From NCBI GenBank assembly GCA_003024985.2, contig PXIH01S0001617.1: DNA of 12,691 bases; one strand, given 5' to 3'. Below are positions 8,301-12,691 of this stretch, piece by piece. Within the stretch, counting starts at the first letter, position 1. Every line of letters begins with the position of its first letter. Position numbers and translations under genes: made by a program. The DNA comes from Euperipatoides rowelli (Eukaryota > Onychophora > Udeonychophora > Euonychophora > Peripatopsidae). Under the pieces are notes generated by a model. That model was not told the origin of the DNA. It worked only from the letters and a program-made list of their open reading frames with translations, and ran no database searches.

Positions 8301-9640
8301 AAAATCTTGCTTTCATAATTTTTTTGTGATGGATGATTTCAATATGCTGTAATTGATTCTCTGCAGAAAATAAAATGGAGGGGGGTTTTGGAATCAATTT
8401 TCTAAACTTATTTTATATTTTCAATTTTTATCTTAATTTTTCAGGAAATTTACTTTTGTCCTAAGACATGACTGTTATTGTTTGACCTTTAATCCTTTTA
8501 CTATTAATTGACTTACATATAATATATGAGTTAAATCATAATTTTCCATATCACAAATTAGGTAATCAAACACACATTCATTTAATAACACACTTTATAC
8601 AAATCTTATTAGAGCTGGCTGTGAAAAGAATTTCCAAGTCTGTATCCTACAATTGAGTAACTTTTCACTCTAGTACGGTATGTGTTCAAAAGCCTCAAGA
8701 GTGAAGAGTTTTTTTTATGTTAGATTAAAAGAGAATGAAGAATGATTTTGTAATGTCTGTTTCCTATCATTATTTCACATAATGAAGCTTGGAATTGTTT
8801 AGGTGTGAGTGAAAAAGAAAAATAGTGGTTTGCTTTTTTATTCATTCACTCTCCCATGGACCTATGTACTGTACATTTAAAAAATATGAAGTCCAAAATT
8901 ATATAGGCAATTTGACATTCACTAAAAAATTAAACTACGATATCTATATGAATTCCTTTATTTACAGTATTTTGTGCTAAATATAATTTTTACATATATT
9001 TTTGTCATTATGATATAGGTCTCAAAAGAAATTTCCGACACATACACCGCTACTGAGATGTGTCTTTTATATACACAGTTTTATACGTNTATTACACATA
9101 CACGTTCAAAATTTATTCCAGTAATTGGAACAATTCATATTCTGTTATAACTAAAGTAAATATAAATTTTACTCTCTTCATAATGGTATTAACATGGGTA
9201 CAAAAAAGTCAGTAACCAAAATTATTATTATTGAATTGATAATTACCGATTATTTACCAAACTTAATTAAAAATAAACATCATAAACAGAAATATTTTAC
9301 TTTGCATATTATTAAAAAACAAACTTTTAAGATAAATATTTTTCAACAAGCTTTATTAAAAATAAAATGAACAGTACGATATAGGCTACTTACTTGTAAA
9401 ACGTAATTAATATTTTAATTATCAGTTTATCATATTAACACTTTAAAAAGATAAGATAAATTTAAAAATTTTAAATTATTGTAAATTTAAGTTTTCATTT
9501 TAATAATAAATTTTAACTCTTTAAATGAACTAAGTTTTCTGATTAAATTATTAAAATTATGCTATTTTATTTNTTTANNANAAAAANAAAAATATTTAAA
9601 AACACGCTTTGTTCATTTCCCTTTATATTGTAACTTTACT
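8301..9640. other. AT-rich non-coding DNA with ambiguous bases
   Basis: No gene is recognisable. A weak stem (GACACAT 9037-9043 with ATGTGTC 9058-9064) and paired CTTTTCACTCT / AGAGTGAAGAG words around 8660-8710 are the only structure seen. Ambiguous bases at 9089, 9573, 9578, 9579, 9581 and 9587 show draft-quality sequence, the last five in an A/T homopolymer zone. Confidence 0.5.
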
Positions 9641-9865
9641 AGCCAATAAGCCCGTTACAAGGGCAGCAACCTTTTTTTTGTTTAAGCCCTTTTTATGTAA
9701 GAGAAAACACTACTTAAAGTTTCTAAAAATAGTTCCCGAGTCAATCTTTTAAGCCCGTAAAAAAAAAAAGAAGTTTAAAATAAGCCCTTTAGATGGTGCT
9801 GTTACCGATTTCGGAATGGCATCGAACACGCTCTTTCCAATTAATATATAGGATATATTTATTTA
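9641..9865. repeat. TAAGCCC-containing repeat-like unit
   Basis: TAAGCCC occurs four times in 141 bases, at 9647-9653, 9683-9689, 9750-9756 and 9781-9787, all on plus. The first continues into a GCCC-7-GGGC mini-hairpin (9650-9664). The last leads into AGATGGTGCTGTTACCGATT and CGGAATGGCATCGAACACGC, the least AT-rich stretch for several kb around. The block ends near AATTAATATATAGGATATATT (about 9839-9859). An unclassified mobile-element fragment is likelier than a gene: there is no long open frame and no tRNA-like cloverleaf. Confidence 0.4.
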
Positions 9866-10408
9866 TAAAAAAAACAACTTCTAGAATAAAATACTGCTTA
9901 ATTATTTAGATTCTATTTCCCAGCCCCATCCTGCATACAATTAAGAAAAAAAAAGCAGTGTTGACAATCAATTGAAAGATTTGTTGATAATCTCTTGGGA
10001 TCTTTCTTCAGTTACTTCAAAATAGAAATCCTTCCATAAGTCACTGCACAGACTGGAAGATATTAATAAAACTTTGACATAATAAAAAACTTAACAAATA
10101 GCAATAAACAGTAATAGTATAATTAATCAATAACCAGTTAACAATCTGAAACATTGCTACGGTAAGTGTTTCATTTTATGCTCGCCATCTGCTGTGAATA
10201 ACAGGAAACATTTTTTTTTCTAAGTAAAAATTTAATAATAATATAAGTGTTTTATTACTATTTTGGTTTTTAATGTATACTATATTAGTAATTTAGTATA
10301 TATTAAATTTTAATATTTTGTGATTGTATATTTAATATGTATTTTGAATTGGTTTCAATAAAACATGATTCCTTAATTTTTTTTTTGAAAAAAAATAATA
10401 TATTCGGT

Positions 10409-10560
10409 ACATTCGGAAAATTTTGTCATTATTGATAACCAAAAAAAAAAGGCTTTAGCAATTATTGAATCTATATGATCAACACTAGTATTGATAAAAA
10501 AAAAAAAAAAGAGATTCACAGAATGTGTGATCAGAATATTTGAAAGGAACATTCGGAAAA
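10409..10560 (+). repeat. Direct repeat ACATTCGGAAAA, 140 bp apart
   Basis: ACATTCGGAAAA occurs at 10409-10420 and 10549-10560; similarity continues weakly for about 7 more bases (TTTTGTC against ACTTGTT). The intervening 128 bases contain two A-rich runs. This could be a target-site duplication of a short A-tailed insert or the remains of a tandem duplication. TTCGG is unusual in this AT-rich context. Confidence 0.45.
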
Positions 10561-11242
10561 ACTTGTTATAGCCTATATAAAAATTGTCAAAATAAATAAT
10601 ATTCCGGAATCGAACGTCTCATAAATTTTTTTCTAATGATCAATTTTAGTTTTTTTTAAACAATAAATGAATAAAAATATTAAAAAATCAAAATTGTTTA
10701 TAACATTTTGCATTAAATTTTCATATGTGTACAAAAGACATATTTCATTAGGTTGCCTCAGTAAAACTGAGTTAAAAAAAAATATTGAAAACAACATACT
10801 AAAATAGACACTTTCATCCATCACTAAAATATGTAGGCCCTTTATTTAACTAGGCAAATGTACCACTAATATTTTACAGCCTAATTATGTCAAAATTTCT
10901 AAAGAAAAAATTGTGAATTTAATTCAAGCACACCTATTTAATCCAACACTTGTAAAATAGGGAAATCCCAAAATCCATCATTATCCCCACCCCACAACAT
11001 TGTTAAAATAAGTTAGAAGTAATTGCAATTTTTTTACACATGCTTATTAATAATCATTATGTGTTAACTTTTTTAAGACGCATACATTAATAAATTTAAA
11101 AGCAAAACTTTTGCTATTTACATATGTAAAAAAATTTTAATCGGAATAATTTGCCAAATGCGTTTAATATATCCTAGAATTAATTACATCGAATTAAACA
11201 CTTGCTCTGTATTTATTTTTATTCTAAGGATATTGTGGAAGA

Positions 11243-11267
11243 CATGGAGGTTATGTATACCTCCATG
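11243..11267. repeat. Hairpin CATGGAGGT-7-ACCTCCATG
   Basis: A perfect 9-bp stem (11243-11251 with 11259-11267) around the loop TATGTAT, standing in a short patch richer in G than its flanks. On plus the patch could be read as a small terminal exon, after an acceptor-like TTATTCTAAG, of 17 codons ending at TAA 11280-11282. On minus there is a CCACCATGG start context followed by only 15 codons. Both readings are too short to trust; a decayed transposon hairpin is more likely. Confidence 0.4.
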
Positions 11268-11722
11268 GTGGAAGCAAAATAATTAAATTGATAATTTTTT
11301 TATCACTTCATTATCTTCTTATTTTTTTGATGATTTAATATAAATCGAAATAATTAAATGCTATAAATATTAAATTTAATAGGCATTAAATAGCAATGTT
11401 AAAGTTTAACACGAATTTTGCTTTTATAAAACTAAATTAGATATTTTTCTGATTAAAAAGTCAAATCTTTAAATAGAAGATTTTCAAAATAAATAATTCA
11501 TGTGGGATTTTGGAATGTTTTAAATTTTCGTTGAGTAAAATGGAAATTATAAGATCTGATATGTTGAGTATTTGAAATGTAAAATTATCTACTGTATCTA
11601 ATTTCTCTTCAAGAAAGTAGAAAACAATGTAGCCTACTCATTAAAAATTTAAATCATATTCAGTTGAACTGTTANGGAAAAAAATATGTATCAAAATTGT
11701 TGCATTATTTGTTTGAGTATTA

Positions 11723-11734
11723 TTTATTTTTATT
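11723..11734 (-). promoter_or_regulatory. Tandem AATAAA polyadenylation signals of the SETD7-like gene
   Basis: Two abutting AATAAA hexamers on minus (11734-11729 and 11728-11723), about 250 bases after the stop codon of the SETD7-like exon. Cleavage would be expected about 10-30 bases further on, at about 11690-11713. A variant ATTAAA (11955-11950) lies only some 30 bases after the stop and could give a much shorter transcript. Confidence 0.5.
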
Positions 11735-11985
11735 TAAAGAAACTTTGGTATTGCTAGATTGTAATATAACTTAAAAAAGTTCATCATTTGCTTAAATACA
11801 ATGTTGAAATCAATAATTTTATAAATAATAATGCCAGCAAAGTTTTAAACATTCGCTTAAACTCTACAAAATATTCTTTCAAATATTGTACAGAATTTTA
11901 GAAGGTAAAATAAATATATAATAATAATAATAAATGATAGAAAGAATGTTTTAATAATGATTTGTTCTGTCTTTGGTCACCATTT
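11735..11985 (-). other. Probable 3' UTR of the SETD7-like gene
   Basis: The sequence between the stop codon and the AATAAA pair is AT-rich, without an open frame in phase. It contains a short ATA microsatellite. Its length depends on which polyadenylation signal is used, which the sequence alone cannot show. Confidence 0.5.
11917..11933. repeat. Short (ATA)n microsatellite
   Basis: About five ATA units after a TATATA start, within the probable 3' UTR of the SETD7-like gene. Confidence 0.6.
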
Positions 11986-12160
11986 TTAAAAAGGAACAAG
12001 TTTAAGTTTTTGGTGTTCTTGTAGCTTTTCTTTGTACCATAACGGCGCATCATCTGGACTGTTTGGATCATAACCATAGGAAACGGTAATTTCTTCATCC
12101 TTTTCGATTGGTTTCAAAGTGCGAACACCTTTGATATGGCCAAAGCGAGGATGATCAACC
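11986..12160 (-). CDS. SETD7: SETD7-like protein-lysine N-methyltransferase, last coding exon (partial gene)
   Basis: SETD7 (SET7/9) transfers one methyl group from S-adenosylmethionine to lysine, on histone H3 K4 and many non-histone proteins. The exon encodes the last 57 residues. It opens with VDHPRFGHIKGVRTL, aligning with the HPRFGPIKCIRTL stretch of vertebrate SETD7, then DEEITVSYGYD, matching the end of the SET domain. The two tyrosines of YGY correspond to Y335 and Y337 of the human enzyme, which shape the active site and lysine channel. A C-terminal segment with PLWYKEKLQ matches the PEWYQVELK helix that closes the channel; the family ends within a few residues of this point. The stop is TAA (11988-11986). 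The first base, 12160, completes a codon split by the intron (phase 2). The MORN repeats, the rest of SET and the catalytic upstream half lie in exons outside the window. The overlapping open frame 11898-12098 is a shifted-frame shadow. No damage is seen in the exon. Confidence 0.93.
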
Positions 12161-12170
12161 CTGAAACAAT
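12161..12170 (-). promoter_or_regulatory. 3' splice site of the SETD7-like last exon
   Basis: On minus the intron ends ATTGTTTCAG (12170-12161) directly before the exon. The T-rich tract and CAG are a standard acceptor, and the join leaves the SET-domain frame intact from the first full codon. Confidence 0.85.
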
Positions 12171-12613
12171 TAAATAGAAAATTTAAAAAAATTAAGCGAC
12201 AAACTACTTTTAAAAATAAAATATTGGATAGTCAGTTCCTGGAGTTTTCTCATAGGATTACCCTACTCTAGCTTGATGGCTCTCATTTGCTAAGATATTG
12301 AAATATAAACAATTTTTAATTAGCTGACTGAGCGTAACAACAAATAAGGCCTAGTATTGCACTAAATGGTGTAATTGTAGGGGTGTTTTCTAACTCTCAG
12401 AATATTTGACTTCACACTTCCACATAACTATTTCATTTGCATGTTATCCTATTTCTAGCTTAGTCTTGTGATTGATGGTAACTATGTCATCATCAGGGAA
12501 TTAAATTTATTATAGAGCATGAGAAAATAATCCTGACTTACTTTAAATAAACAGGTTGTAATAACTTAAAAAGTATAGTTATTTATTACAATCAATTAAC
12601 TTAGAAAATAGTA
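12161..12613 (-). other. Intron of the SETD7-like gene (partial)
   Basis: AT-rich intronic sequence between the last exon and the piggyBac-like element end; no further exon of the gene is recognisable. The next exon upstream, which should carry the SET-domain NHS-type motif, must lie beyond base 12691. Confidence 0.7.
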
Positions 12614-12691
12614 TTAACCTTTTCCACTCCAATGGCGATTCTCAATCGCCATTTTAAATTGAGTAGTTGCACTCAAAAGTCGATTCAGAAT
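12614..12691. mobile_element. piggyBac-like (TTAA-type) element end, cut by the window edge
   Basis: TTAA (12614-12617), the target site used by piggyBac-type elements, is followed at once by CCTTTTCCACTCC. Then comes a perfect 10-bp stem AATGGCGATT (12631-12640), loop CTC, AATCGCCATT (12644-12653). A CC start next to TTAA and a sub-terminal hairpin fit piggyBac-like MITEs as I know them from animal genomes. CACTC before the hairpin and GAGT/CACTC words after it (12661-12675) give further partial symmetry. The other end and second TTAA are beyond the window, so the assignment rests on one end only. Confidence 0.5.

Larger units (their letters stand above)
9866..11722. other. AT-rich non-coding DNA
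   Basis: No supported gene. It holds the A14-16 tract near 10496-10511, a direct repeat (10409-10560), and a hairpin (11243-11267). The minus open frame 10633-10824 has no recognisable domain. One ambiguous base lies at 11675. The right end borders the 3' end of the SETD7-like gene. Confidence 0.5.

Noticed and set aside
7878-8397. Minus open frames coding Y/I/V/T-rich peptides
   Set aside because: They are translations of TATA/ACAGTA low-complexity DNA.
9829-9840. tRNA-like TCGAA words near 9829 and 10608
   Set aside because: Neither has a matching acceptor stem, D arm or anticodon arm at the required spacing.
11898-12098. 66-codon minus open frame over the SETD7-like exon
   Set aside because: It is in a different frame from the SET-domain coding and continues into the 3' UTR; the ATG arises from the GATGAAGAA codons of the real gene.
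1-12691. CRISPR array, phage, bacterial operon or toxin system
   Set aside because: No regularly spaced repeats, dense coding or ribosome binding sites; the window is eukaryotic and almost entirely non-coding.

Overview
This is an AT-rich, gene-poor window of a draft eukaryotic nuclear genome, most likely from an invertebrate animal. The one recognisable gene uses introns, and there are homopolymer runs, several families of decayed transposon-like repeats, and scattered single N bases. No bacterial features are present: no operons, ribosome binding sites or dense coding. The short words TAGCCTA/AGGCCTA and TACAGTA/TACTGTA recur along the window. The species cannot be fixed from sequence alone; a chelicerate-like arthropod is a guess.

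The only coding sequence I can support is at the right end. It is the last coding exon (11986-12160, minus strand) of a SETD7 (SET7/9)-type protein lysine methyltransferase. A 3' splice site lies just upstream, a 3' UTR of about 250 bases follows, and tandem AATAAA signals lie at 11723-11734. The rest of the gene lies beyond the right edge, across an intron that covers 12161 to the window end. A piggyBac-like element end (TTAA plus a hairpin) sits in that intron.

The rest is intergenic or intronic DNA built from mobile-element debris. A dispersed repeat of about 450-530 bp occurs three times: copy A at about 690-1165 (+), copy B at about 6508-6960 (-) and copy C at about 7430-7955 (+). All three keep a small GC-rich hairpin at the same place, and copy C has a paired, compensatory base change in it. 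Copies B and C face each other around a 417-bp insert (6988-7404). The insert is flanked by a 13/14-bp direct repeat and, on the minus strand, ends in AATAAA plus A9, as expected of a retroposed RNA. A 319-bp hAT-like MITE lies at 5006-5324, a 76-bp tandem duplication at 4824-4976, a possible transposon end at 1-63, and a TAAGCCC-rich unit at about 9641-9865.

The longer open frames in the window (for example 883-1119 -, 7013-7321 +, 7563-7805 -) lie in repeats or AT-rich DNA, match no family I recognise, and are not called as genes.
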